A DNA stretch of 64,000 nucleotides from Haemonchus contortus. Its lineage: Eukaryota > Nematoda > Chromadorea > Rhabditida > Trichostrongylidae. The position numbers and the translations under genes are program-made. Under the pieces are notes generated by a model. It did not search any database and was not told the DNA's origin. It worked only from the letters and a program-made list of their open reading frames with translations. This document shows positions 36,700 through 49,100 of the stretch, piece after piece; the stretch's first letter is position 1; the number at the start of each line of letters is the position of its first letter. The DNA is taken from positions 11,138,091 through 11,202,090 of the forward strand of contig LS997564.1 of the NCBI GenBank assembly GCA_000469685.2, given 5' to 3'.

Positions 36700-39600
36700 A
36701 TGAGATTCAAACTGCTTGCTTTGCTTTTGGTTGCCACGGTCAATGGAGCCACCTTCATTACAGACGGTGTAAGATGATCCCACTGATGTTTTCGAACCAT
36801 TTGTTATTTTCCATGGAATAATGTTGTTGTAAAAATTTTGTTGCAGCCTTTCAGCGAAAAAGTTTCGAAGATCAGCGATATGATCAAAAACAAGCAGAGT
36901 GATGTACTCAAGACACTGAACGTCGATTCGGAAAAAATTGGTTCACTGCTTCAGGTTGTGACTAAGTGATTGGTTCACTGCTTCAGGTTGAGTGATTAAG
37001 TGATTAGAGCGAAGCGCAGTAGTAGGGGACGTGATACAACGAAACCCAATAAAGAAGACGGGAAAACAAAGAGCTCATGCCGTAGATGGGAGTGATGAAG
37101 ATATTGAGAACAACAACAGCTTCAGATTGTTGATATGCGATTTTACCAAACAAGCATTCCAGGAGTTACCAGAAGTCGAATACAAACAAGTCAATCCCAT
37201 GGGTGACTCCCTTAACGAAGTCAACGAAAAGAGCAATGTTGATGATCGGCTTTTCCAGAGCGACATTCTCCTTACTGAGTAGGCATTAACGACTGAGTAG
37301 ATTTTTTGAGTAAGGCAAAATGTATACTTTAAGGAAACAGGCTAAAATCATCATCAGTGATATTGACGAGCAAGTGAGAGGCACTAACCGTACAAAACGT
37401 CAGGCTATTGCAGATAAGGATGGCGTGAAATTGTGGAAGACCGGAGTGAACTACTATTTCAGTCCTTCTCTGAGTGAGACCAGAGACCTTTAGTTACTAA
37501 AGGAAAGCTTCGAGGCTGAGGTGAAAAGACTTTATATTACAGATTCGAAGACAAAAAGAGCATTTTTGATGGGAGCAGATATGTGGCAAAAATATTCATG
37601 TATTAACTTCATACATAACCCAAACGGTAAGCGTCACGTTGTATGACACCCTAATTTATTGGTAAGGTACGGGTACTGAATTTTTGAACGTTTGCCAGTC
37701 CACATCCAACTCCTGTAGGTCATTCATGTCTCTGCGTTTCTTGAATATTCATCAGAAGTTGTATACAGGGATCAATAAAATAATCCTTTTGAAACTGCAT
37801 TGCGAAACTCATAGTCTCTCATACCACCAATGCAGAATTGAGCGAATAAGTGCAAACCACTGTCAGCACTATTTGTAGATTTAGGAGAGGGAAAGGTTGA
37901 GACTCGGATCGTATAACGTTATAACTGAGCTTCTCATTCTTGAAAAATGATTAAACTACACGTTGAATGCATATTCAAATAACATTGCATTTTGGCGGGA
38001 AAGTACAGGTGGGCAGGTTCTAGATAAAAATTGAAATCAAAGAATAATCATTTATTGCGAAGTTTCTTCTGAGTTGTTGTCAGAGCTTTGAATTTTCAGC
38101 TAAGGATCGAGTCAAAATTGAATATGGGCAAGGATGCTGGTCGAGCTTAGGGAAGGTAGGAGGAGAGCAGAAAATCTCGCTCGGAGAAGGATGTGACGTG
38201 GGCCCAATTGCTGCTCATGAGATAGGCCATACTATTGGTTTCTGGCATACCATGGCGAGATACGACCGCGACAACTTCATCACCCTGAATCTTGGCAACA
38301 TCAAGGTAAGAGTGGAAAAAAGATCGAAAGACGTCGAAATGGTAACGCGCAGAGCATTCTCTTTCAGCCTTCCTGGCTTAGTCAATTCGCGAGGCAGACA
38401 CCACAGACAAACGACAACTTCAACCTCACCTACGACTACGGTAGCATCATGCATTACGGTGGAAGAAGGTTAAGTAGGGTGTTTTCATTCCGCAGAAGTA
38501 AATACTATTTTCTCCCCTATCATCCAAGATTTGAAGGCTCACTAGACTTCGAAGGTGTGCACGATTATCATCACGCACCATACGCTATATTAGGTTACAA
38601 CAAAAAAATAAATTTTACAAATAAGTGGGGTAGGAAGGCAAACAGTGTAAAGTAAGTGAGGGAGTAAAGAGGTAAAGAGCATCCTATAGCACCAGCATAA
38701 GGCCGTTGGCAGGGATAAGTTTAACAAATCTTTGATGAAAACCCTAGAGTAGTTGAGAGTAGCTTAAAATTTAAGGAGCCAGAGCTTAAACGACTGATTC
38801 TCAGGAAGAATTAGATTCTTTCAAAATGATTAGAAATTTAATGTTGCCAACAGATTCCGTGTACCTCTTTTTCGATTGGGTCTCCGAAATCTAGAGGCGT
38901 GCAACGTGAACTTTTCGATGATGTTAATAGTGTTGAACGCGAGAAAATCAATGTCAAGCATCAATGTCTTGTCACGTAACAGAGTATAAAATGACCACTC
39001 AAAAGTATTTTATAAAAAAACCAAGTAATAATAACAGTTTGCAGCGCAGGGATTGATCGAAGGAACCCGACGATGGTGCCATTCAATACTGACTATCAAG
39101 AGACGCTTGGTTCGCACTTCATGTCTTTCATCGATTTGTCAATGATCAACGAGCTCTATGGATGCAAAAGTAAGTAATAGAGGCCCTGTTTTCCTCAGAT
39201 CTAGTTAAAACGATTTCAGAAAACTGTGTTGGTAAAAGATGTCGGCGCAATGTAAAATGGGCGGTTTTCCCAACCCACGCGACTGCTCTAAATGTGTCTG
39301 TCCTGGAGGTTATGCTGGAGATCTGTGCACCGAAAGAGTAAGAGGAAATTTCCCAACAAAAAGAACATCATGAGGATTTAGCTACTTTTTCAGCCTGATG
39401 AGGGATGCGGGCGCAAAATTGATGCAACGGAAGAATGGAAGAACCTGACTGATGTTTTGGGAGATTACAGTGTGCGGCAACCTCTGGAAGATTTCAAAAA
39501 GTGCAACTACTGGATTGAGGTACGTTAATCATTTTCATTTGAGATCGCCGACGAGTGAATTTTCTTTTTGAGTAGATATAACTCATAACGTATGTAGGCA

Positions 39601-40230
39601 TTCTTCGGAGGAGTAGGCTTTCTGAATAGCTCATTAATGAGTTGAAAGACCCTGAAGTTAGTCATAATCGCTTACAGTTGTCCTTTTTCAGTCTCCTAAA
39701 GGAACCGATATCATAGTAGAAATTTTGAGTCTCAAAGGTCATCAAGCTGTTGACGGTTGTGTCTTCACTGGTGTAGAAATCAAGACGAACAAAAATCAGC
39801 AGCTAACTGGTTTCAGGTAAACTTCGCGTTCTATCTTCATAATGGAGCAAAATGATATTACCTAGGCACATGTTCGATAAATTCTCGTTCAGGTTCTGTG
39901 CTCCTCAAGCGGCTGGGAAAACATTCCGTTCATCCACTAATCGGGTACCAATAATAACATGGAACAAAGTTTTCAAATCAGAAACGGTTTTACGTTTCCG
40001 TCACGGTGAGTTGGTTGCTCTTCGTACACATACTCTATAAATTAAAGCGAATCCGTTTAGTTCCGGCAGGAAAGCCCGAACCATCTTCTCAAACAGTTCG
40101 GCCATCACCTTCTCGTACAGTTCGGCCATCACCTGCAAGGCTTACGACTACTACAAGGAATCCGTTGCCGATCAGAACTCCATCTCCAACCAGAACCATT
40201 ACATGTACCAAGAAGGTCCAACCAAGGTGA
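36700..40230 (+). CDS. Astacin metalloprotease gene C (right palindrome arm); frameshift after the protease domain
   Basis: Exons: 36700-36768, 36847-36954, 37163-37278, 37334-37473, 37543-37626, 38100-38305, 38368-38468, 39045-39169, 39220-39337, 39394-39519, 39692-39816, 39893-40005, 40061-40230. The start is MRFKLLALLLVATV; the acceptor CTTCCAG lies 1 nt before its ATG and suits leader trans-splicing. Propeptide exons 2-4 end at NRTKRQ. The catalytic domain has HEIGHTIGFWHTMARYD and the SIMHYG Met-turn. The following EGF-like, CUB and Pro/Thr/Ser-rich tail exons are open when read singly (CVCPGGYAGDLC, FTGVEIKT, then repeated TVRPSPS). A 2-nt length change in exon 9 puts them out of frame with the protease and gives a stop in exon 10. 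Exon 2's donor region is duplicated (period 32 bp). The product is likely a short secreted astacin, or the gene is a recent pseudogene. Confidence 0.86.
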
Positions 40231-41706
40231 ACGAGACATTTTTCTGAACATTTTGCATCTGTGTGAAGAAGTCTTCTTTCAGCTGCCTTTCTTACATCAA
40301 AATGGGATTCTGTACTAATAAGCTATTAATGCATTACTGTCCTAAGGACTGTAGAATTACTTGTTGATGGAAGTAAATCTTGCTAATAAATCTGCTTCTG
40401 CACTTTGTGTTCCCACCATAGACAATGTCGCGTGTGAATAGAAGAACTAGCCTTGTCGTATTTCTTTGATGCTATTGCGAAGACCTAATCTGCTCGTACT
40501 GTCTAGGAAGTTGAAAATTTTTTGACATTGATAGGTACGGATTTTAAGATGTGCTCACTTACTCGGTTTCCATTTGAAGATCCATGAATTTTTCATTCAT
40601 ATCAGTCTACGTAAAGGCAAGTGAGGGCCCGTCGGCATAGAAGTCAGTGCGATACCACGTTCGAGTCCGTTGAGTCTTAGCACAATGTATCAATGTCTTC
40701 AGTGAAATTGTGAAGCCGTAACGCTTCTTCGGACAACGTTTTAGTGCGGCTTTTTGAATTCATGGTAGGAGAAGGATGAGAAGATTCTCGCAAACTTATC
40801 TTTTACCAAATATCTGTCCTTGAGTGAACTAAGGATTGGCGAGGTTGTATTGAGCTGAAATTTATCCCTGGATTGTGCGTATGTTAATGATTTTTGGCAC
40901 ATATACTCCTACGATTAATCGAAATCCATTGCGACTAACACTCACGGAATTCCGAATTTACTTTTACATATACATTTTGTGATGGCTCTTACAATAGTTC
41001 TTACAATTTGGGACATTCCTGTCCAAAACGTTATGCAGGCTGCCTAACAGTGCCGGTGAAACCGCTTATTCTTTTTCATAGCGGTGACTACCGAAATGTT
41101 TCAGGACCAGCCATTCCCCACTATTTTCGCACTACTTCACTCGATTTGTTCGAGTTGTTTATCGAATATTTACGAAAGACAGAGAGAACATCTAGAGATG
41201 AGCCTCAAGCACTATCTGAAAATTATGAAAGATCGAAACATCGGCCAAACCTATATTTCTGCATTTATGCATCAGTACAATGTCGGTGATCGTTAGAAGG
41301 CCCAGTTTACGGTAATTTTCAAGTGCCCGTTTTCATTTGACAGTCGGAAATATAGAATGGGAATAGTTCACCGGTAGTGAAGAAAGCGAAAGATTTTGCG
41401 AAAAATATTCGCGAAAAATTCCACACGGTGCAATCTTTGGGCCTTTATCGCTCCCTAACTAGACCTATGAAGTCTATGAAGACATTGTTTTAAAAGTATC
41501 TCCAGAATATTATTAGAACCAGATTAGCACAAAAAACAGTAGATAAATGGGTAAAGAGGATCATTTCCCTCATGCGGCGGTTGCTACTAATTAGGAAGCG
41601 TCGGAGAAACCATACATCAATTGCAGTCGTAAGATTAGGAAGCGCTTCAAGTTGAGTAGCTAATCGTTTCAAGATTCTGGTCATAAGTACGGATACTCCA
41701 GAGATA

Positions 41707-43284
41707 CAGTACCGTTCAAAAAGAAATCACCTTCAACCTTTTTTGCCATAACTCATCTCAAACTCAATGTTTTTGACTGATTTTTTGGTATGTTGTCAAC
41801 AGTAATGATATTCAATGTATCCATCATAGAACTCACGAAACCCCTTTTTATTCCGTTTAAAAGACCACTTATCACATTTTTTCTGAACAGGACAAAATAA
41901 CATCAGTTTCATTAATTTAATATAAATCACTTGACTTGAATGCTATCATCATGAGATTAAAACCTAATTAACTACTAGTCTTATACTCTGTAGTGAAGCC
42001 GTTGGCATCGATGATGGCTTGGTATCTGCGGGGCATTGGTTCAACCAACTTGTCGATCAGGCACTCATCGATTCCCTTCCATTCCTCTTCAAATAGGCCA
42101 AATTTCTGAGCAGCATTTGTGACTGTTTTATCGGCTATCCTTTTCTTGAGTTCTTACCACGAGGGTCCACTAATGTTCAGGTCAGGGGACTGGCTAGGTG
42201 AGTCAAGGCATCGAATTTCCCGATGAGTCAACCACTCGCGCGCCCCTTCTAGATCTGTGTCTGGGGTCGTTATCTCACTGGAATTAAATTTTCTTCCGTG
42301 CACACGACGTTATAAAGGTAGCGTGAATTTTTCCAAAATGTCTACGTACATCTGCTAGGCCGCAGTGGTGAGAATATGGTGCATGGACCCCATGCTTAGA
42401 CTCGGAGACCATCCCCAAACCAATACTGAGCCGGCACCATACCTGACAGTTGTCAAATGGCACTTGGGGTCGGAACTTGTGTTTTAAAAGGTAGTCTACG
42501 GACGAAACTCGAGTGAAACAAGCAAAACAATCTTTGACTAGTCGCTCTAGATGACTTCGCGTCATTGGTCGAAGATCCAGTGAAGGTGCTAACGCGCCCA
42601 TTAAAGTCGAGCTCGTCTGTTTTTTTAGAGATCCAGATACTTTCTGACAAGACTTCCTCCATACATTCCAGCAACCCATAGGCGTCTGTTGATGGTACCT
42701 CTAGATGGTAGCGACGTCGCCGTCGTCGATATTTCGGCCATTATATCGGAAGATGCTCGTCTGGGATCTTGAGCCGATGCACAAATGATCTTCCTATCGT
42801 CCTCAGGAGCGGCAATCCGTAACCTTCCCAAGCTGTCTCGCTTGATTGGGCCTATGAGAGACTCAATACCTTTGATAGCCTTCGTAATCGTAGACATTGG
42901 TACAGCAGACAGCCTTGGATGTTGAGCATGGGTCAGCTCTTGATTACTGCCCCTGGCAATAGCGGAGAGCTGCTCCAAGCTCAGAAAGCGATAGCCAGAG
43001 TTTTGTCTCTTCACTGAGAGCGATTAGCTAACAGAATAGAAGGATCACCAATATTTCTATATTCGAAAAACACAATAAATCTTACCTAGACAACATGCTC
43101 CTTTCGCAAGTTTTTTGAAAAAAAATTCATCTACTTGGCCGGAAGTGAGCTACCGCCAATTCTGCATAGCAGGAGAGTCGGTAATGTTTGATAAGTGTGC
43201 TGTCAAAAAATCGGGCAAAACGATTGAGTTCAAGATGAGTTATGGCAGAAAAGGTTCAAGGTGATTTCTTTTTGAACGGTACTG
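41707..43284 (-). mobile_element. Tc1-like DNA transposon with long TIRs; transposase decayed
   Basis: A TA dinucleotide flanks both ends (41705-41706, 43285-43286). The ends, CAGTACCGTTCAAAAAGAAA and its complement, form terminal inverted repeats of roughly 75-80 bp with about 10 mismatches. The minus-strand transposase remains: an HTH part from 43014 (LSLEQLSAIARG, RRLWVAG), a middle part around 42679-42284, and the C-terminal block QSPDLN near 42190-42240. The block that should carry the last catalytic Glu (normally IENLW) reads ISGPSW followed by a stop. Several frameshifts; not active. Confidence 0.9.
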
Positions 43285-43298
43285 TATGTAACAATCAG

Positions 43299-43480
43299 AG
43301 TGGAGGTGATGGAATGTTGAAAGGGTAGTATCACATGTATGGTCCGCGGTTCGAATCCTCGATTGATATGGTCCAGGCTAAACCGCCGTCCATCTCGTTT
43401 TGGTGGTCATTTGGTACAATACTTGCTTGGAAGTATAAAAGCATCGTTTTGTTAATGGGCACATCTACGAGCGTGTTTTT
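43299..43480 (+). mobile_element. SINE-like copy with tRNA B box
   Basis: GTGGAGGTGATGGAATG is the head; a B-box-like GGTTCGAATCC lies at about 43352. Downstream are blocks resembling the 16238 SINE (GGTCCAGGCTAAACC, a GGTACAA block, a GTATAAAAGCA block). It starts 15 bp after the Tc1-like element. Confidence 0.65.
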
Positions 43481-43489
43481 TTTTCTGTG

Positions 43490-45170
43490 AAATGTGTCTT
43501 CGAAGCTTCCGCTTTTCTATATTAGGGATTTCATTAATTTGAGCCAGTGCTATCACCTACATAACAACTTCCTAGAGGATGCCCTACCTGATGACATGGC
43601 TCTGATTATCTCAAGTTTTTTCTGCAAAATTAGCTTCTATTTTCACGAATATTGATAATATTTCTATCTAATAGAAGGTAAATTATACGTGTCTTGAATA
43701 CTTATCGATCTGTTCCTAAATCCTACTGAAATGATAATATTATCCCTACTAGATAGCGATTGCCGGTTATCTAATTGCAAATAATCTGTTCAAAGATAGT
43801 TCATTCACTAGCTCCTCGTCAGGGTGGCCGATCGGTGGCTGTTTGGCCTCCGCGGATGCAGCCCTATACGGCTTGCCTTCAAATCAGTCGACTTAAAATT
43901 CTCATCTGCGGTGACAAACGTGAGTGACCCTGAGGCTCTTTGCTTATCGATTTTCGAGATACTTAGGAATTGAACATCGTACTGGAAGATTAACTTTGCC
44001 ATTATGATCATGTTCCCACTTCCTCGACTCAGATTCAACATGCTCGTTTCTTTCTTTTGGGAACGATAACGATGCATGTTATGGTGCCCATTTTCTACAT
44101 TTTCTTGAATTTCGCAGTATATGCAATACTCACGAGATCAGAAACTACCTGATCAATATGGTTGTTTGCACACCTTGTTCTCATCAATATCAATAACAAT
44201 TCAGTGCTAACAGACTTGTCGTCGTCGTGCTTCACAAGCTCGTTTCCTCGAAATCCTTGAATATTGTCCCGCATACTCAGGCATACATACCTCTTAATGT
44301 TTTCTGAGGTTTCACTTGTACAAAGGAATCGCCGTTGGGAAGATGTTGGAGCACATGGTCATCGTTACGAGCTTCAGTGAACAGTCGCACCCAACCATTT
44401 GATTTCTAAGTGCAGTTAACTTATCCTTCTCACCCTGCTTGAACCACCTTCAGGCAACAATATTGCTATCCATAACGTTGACGTGGAATACAAAGGCATC
44501 TATCTATCCCTGCTAAGGATATCTTCAAGGGGGCTCATAATTAATCATTCGAACCCTTCTTATTAATAAACATCAATAAGGTGCGCCGGCATGTCGGTCT
44601 GTTTGTGGGCTTCCACGTACGCATAACTCTATGCTTATGATAATGATAGTAATATGAAAGATTCTTTACAAACTGTGGCAGTAAGTATACAATAGTCACT
44701 ATAGGTTTATTACGTGTGCAAAAGGCAGGCAATTGTAAGAAAACATCATAAGACCGCTTCGGCAACTGAGTAAAACCACAACAAACCAGCTATCAGTCCA
44801 ACTCTCGCTAACATACGTTGCTAAGCTGTGGTAACATCGACGGGTAACACATCTGACAAAAGTGCGCTATTCCTTGATTACTCCAACCAATCCACGTCGA
44901 TGATTATCCTTTATCCTTTATGATATCCATGACTTTTAGGATAATCGAACGAACAATCATCACTAAGCTCTACTTTGCAGATGGGTAAATAGGTCAATAA
45001 GGAATATGATGAAGTAAGAGCTCAAAGCTCTGTATCAATGTTCTGACAGGATCTCCTTGATATCTCAACGCCATGGTATCAATATGTGTTAGCAATAACT
45101 AACGACTTTCTAGCATGCTTGCTACACTGCGAGAATCAAAATATGTGGCCCTCTCGAGAACATTACATTT
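43490..45170. other. Intergenic; nothing recognised
   Basis: Only short frames. A minus-strand frame at 44077-43808 has no known motif. A TTATCCTTTATCCTTTATG tract near 44905 resembles the SINE tail and may be a truncated copy. Confidence 0.45.
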
Positions 45171-45173
45171 AAA

Positions 45174-45693
45174 GGAAGGCACAGTTCACGATAATTTTGA
45201 GGTACCCGTTTTTATTTGAAAAGCGGAAGTATAGGTTGGGAATAGTTTACTGGTAGTGAAGAAAGCGAGAGAATTCGCTGATTTCGAGAAAAATGTGGTT
45301 CCTCAAATGTAGGGGAAATAGAGGTTGGACGAGATTGCCATAACGGCAATAATATGGAAGGGGTATTCGGACGAGATTTCAGTTATTGCAGCTGCGCAAA
45401 GAGCTGATTACATCAAGCAAGAATTGTAAAGATTTGTCTTTCACCGTCGCTACAAGTGACAAGTTGTTCAAACTTCTTACATGGGTCCCCTTGTGATCCG
45501 TGCAGCCTCTGCAATGCCGGTGAAACTCCTCCGAGGATGCACACGGGCCAATCTTTGAGCCTCTATAACACCCTATCTAGGCCGTTTCCCGACCTAATAG
45601 TGCCAGATATGGTACGTAGGCGGGGTCCCAGAATTCATGCTGTGGGGGAATCTCTGAAACCATTTTTATCGTGAACTGTGTCCTCAAAGCAAC
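45174..45693. mobile_element. Non-autonomous TIR element (MITE-like), about 520 bp
   Basis: The left end GGCACAGTTCACGATAA (about 45177) and the right end TTATCGTGAACTGTGTCC (about 45667-45684) are inverted repeats of about 17 bp. No transposase is encoded. Segments similar to its interior and left end recur, rearranged, at 41030-41460 (GTGCCGGTGAAAC and the GTAGTGAAGAAAGCGA block), so this is a repeat family. Confidence 0.65.
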
Positions 45694-46159
45694 CCGCCTT
45701 CGCTCGTCCTATCTGAGACCATTGCCGGCGCGTTTTCCGCATCTGCATTGTAACACTAGTTATAAATCCGTATTGCAAAGTGGCAACGACTGGAATTTAT
45801 CCAACACTGTATTGAGAACATGTTGATCAGACTATTCTTCTTTTGCTCGTTCTTCTTCTCCGTTTTCTTCTTCTTTATTCAGGCTCTTGAGAATCTTTTC
45901 ACGGGCCGGTCTCTAGTACTTGAGCTTCCAAGGAACTCTGGATTGCAGAAATTTCAAAAACAATGTCGTGATACAATATTGAGGTTGAGTTGGAGGATAC
46001 CGCTCTTATTGTCCCCATACCACCCAAGAAAGGAATATTTCTACCTTCGAAACCTTCTACATTGAAATCCGATCTGTCCTTTGTAAACCTGATTGATGAC
46101 TGTTTTCCATCTTCAATGACATGTTTCTAATTAAACATCCGTCGATAAACACATTTCAG

Positions 46160-49100
46160 GTGTGGGCAAAACGTCATTGATTCACGCATTTCGAGATGAT
46201 TACTTCACAGAGAATGTCCAGGAAACAGACGACATGGTCTGCAAAATGCACTACATTCAAGATAGACGAACATTGTTCCAGGTAATGAATCACGAAGCCT
46301 TTACTTGCCCAAGTATGGCTTACTCCATAGGCTGTGGGTCAACTGTGCCCACTATAATCCGCTGTCTCTGCTTTGCACGTAGTACCATACCACACAATTA
46401 AATAGCAATACTCTGCTGCCAACCGGAAAGAGGAAGTGATCCAGTAGCAATTATCAGCCCTTATCAATTGCTATCAGTCCTAGTCACCAACCGGTTCCGA
46501 TCCTGACGAAACTTAGCCCACGGTGTCAAGCTTCCGCTATCAATGCGAAGTGCGCAATCGACTCGGTGACTTTTGCCATATACAGCTTCTTATGAGCTGT
46601 TAGCAGTTCCTAGCTTCAGATGGGTGGGGGGGGGGGGGGGGGGGTAACCTAATGTTGCCTGGTCGATCGGGAATATCCGGCGGCTCCAATTGATGCTGGG
46701 TTGTTGGAACCAGTAATCTTTCATAATTTACAAATGTCCGCTCAGGACACTAGTCATCTCTGAGTACAGTATTTGTCTGATGACTTGTTTCAGAGAGAAT
46801 TGTGATGCTTCGAGACTTTTAATGAGCCATGTACTTGTCTGCTTCTCCTTCTGGAACACCCTTTAGTAATCTGATGCCAAAAGAAAAAACAAAAAAGCTC
46901 AAGGAGTACTACAGCCTAGTACCTACCGAACACTCTTACATAACTTTTCAGATGGTTGAACTCCACATTGGTCGATTGTTGCCACCTGATGCTGCCAATG
47001 CCCAAGCCATTCTGCTTCTATTCGACGACGAATCGCCGTGGGCTTTGAAAAGACTCAAAGAATACGTGGGTCGAGTTCATGAATTTTGACACTGCAAGGA
47101 AAGTGGTGCAGTGACTGCGGACATCGCTCTTTCATAGATTTAGTAACTCGAAGTGTAAATTTGTGGTAAGTGTGGGGTAAACAATAGCCAATAATTAGTT
47201 CATTGTGATTATGTTCAAACACACACTATGGAAGTTGGTTCATATAGCATTTTTACCAGTAGTCCTCGTCATTTACTGTTTATTGACTAAATCACATGAT
47301 GCAGAAAGCCCCGCAATTCAAAAAAGACAAACATTAACGTTTTTTTCAAATTCCATGTACAATTTTGACAACATCCTAATTTTTTTTTGTGATTATGTTT
47401 TTTCATATATGTGGAGCTTCTAGTCTTGCACGCAGCACGATCATGCATTTCAGGAGCACAGATCCCGGCAGCGCTTTCTAGGCTGAAATCGTTTTGTTCC
47501 CTATATCGCTCGCACGTCTCTTTAGATGGACTTACCTGATCTGGGAGACTCACCTCACTCGACTCTGTTAATCTTAACATGAGAAGCCATATCGGATGAA
47601 AACCTTTTCTTTCGTCAACTATATTGTCGGTGAATTAATATCCGACCAGCTGTTCCCTGAGCAATTCTATGGAAATAACTTCCTTCTACTGAGTGGCTAT
47701 ATCTAATGGCGCGTCCTCTGAATCAGAAGAGCGTCTAAATCAAGTATAATTCCCCTTTTTTTGCATAGGAACCTAATTGACAGCGTAGAATGAAGCAGCA
47801 CTCATTTGATGCAACTTTGCTTTCTACAAATCACTGCTTAAAAAAGTTTCACTTTCAGTGGTATTCCAAAATTAACCTCTACTTCTCTCACGTGCCACTG
47901 TTTCTCGTCCGTACTAAATGTGACTTAAGGAAGGTGAGTTTTAATTCTTTACATCGGCCTCTACTCATCTGCTGCTTCCAGTCTTTCGATCCCGATTTGG
48001 GGGAAAAATTAAAAAATTCATTGCATGCGATGCGATACCTGGAGTGTTCAGCTAAGCAAATGGTGAGTAATTGATTCTCAACCGTGTGGATTTCGAGAAC
48101 TGGATTGAGTGTTCCTCCTCCATCACGGGTCTGTATATGGGCTGTCGCTGAGGATGTAAATCCATGGAAACTTCAAGAACTTGATTTCAGAACGGTGTCA
48201 GGTACGTGTTCGTCGAGACTCATGCGGCGCTGAAGCTGAAACCCGAAAAACAACCCCCTGAACCCGAAGGTACGTCGACATCCTGAGTGCTTGCTATTCG
48301 AAAAGTCATACCAATCACCGTCATATCAGGTACACTTTTAGAAGGAGTTGCTGCAATAGTCACGCGAATTGGAAGCTCTGGTCCCCTACTGAACGTATTC
48401 TTCAATCTATAAGTAACCGAAAAGAAGTCATTATTATTGAGCTCCTTGATTTTTCAGCAAGTTTTGGTGAACGTTCGAGAATGTATAACGAATCCAGCAG
48501 CATTCCCAGAAGTCAAACAGACGGTATGATGAAGTTCAACTTATCCATTAGTTTTCAGCAGACATATTAGATCGAGAGCCGGTGAAGATGTGAGATTTGT
48601 TACCCCTACCCACGACGCTCTTATCAAACGCCATATAGACAGGCAGTCAACCCAGGAATATGGTGCTCCTGGGCTCCGAGTTAGGGTCTATGTGATCGAA
48701 CGCATAGCACTGTAGAATATGTTGACTGTGAGAAAGGAAAAGGGTCGAATTACAGGTTCCAGAGCATTCTAGTGTCTCACTAGGTCCATTCGAGGACTAA
48801 AATTTACTGCGAGATAGTTATTGATTTTACGCGCGCGCACCCACTTTCCACTTTGAACGCCAAAGGGCCTCCTTACCTCAATTTTACAACCGAAAACCAG
48901 TAACATGACCTTCCTAAAATTTAACAGAACATTACAGAATCATTTTCAGATCGATTCCTACCTGCCCTATAGAATCTTTGGCACGACTCCGGCCGTCGCG
49001 GCTAATCCGGACCAAAATCAACCGCCAACACCTACTCACAATGCTTGCAATGATTCCACTGCAACTCCAAAACAACTGGACAGCACTCAACCGAATGATG

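Larger units (their letters stand above)
26570..40875. repeat. Large inverted repeat (palindrome) containing two head-to-head astacin genes
   Basis: Positions x and 70867-x are reverse complements across the inner arms, about 30440-35040 and 35827-40430, at nearly 100% identity; the differences I found lie mainly near the ends of this block and near the first exon. The central spacer (35041-35826) holds a shorter diverged inverted homology (about 35060-35210 versus 35640-35770). Outside the arms, 26570-26945 is homologous to 40480-40875 with many substitutions and indels. The left arm is interrupted by an RTE at about 26950-30385. Confidence 0.95.

Noticed and set aside
41008..41289. 94-codon plus-strand frame beside the palindrome edge
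   Set aside because: Its second half overlaps blocks shared with the MITE-like element at 45174, so it is more likely repeat than gene.
48330..48410. Extra exon of the GTPase gene after a CATATCAG acceptor
   Set aside because: In the phase set by the previous exon it runs to a stop before any good donor; skipping it joins 48269 to 48459 in phase.
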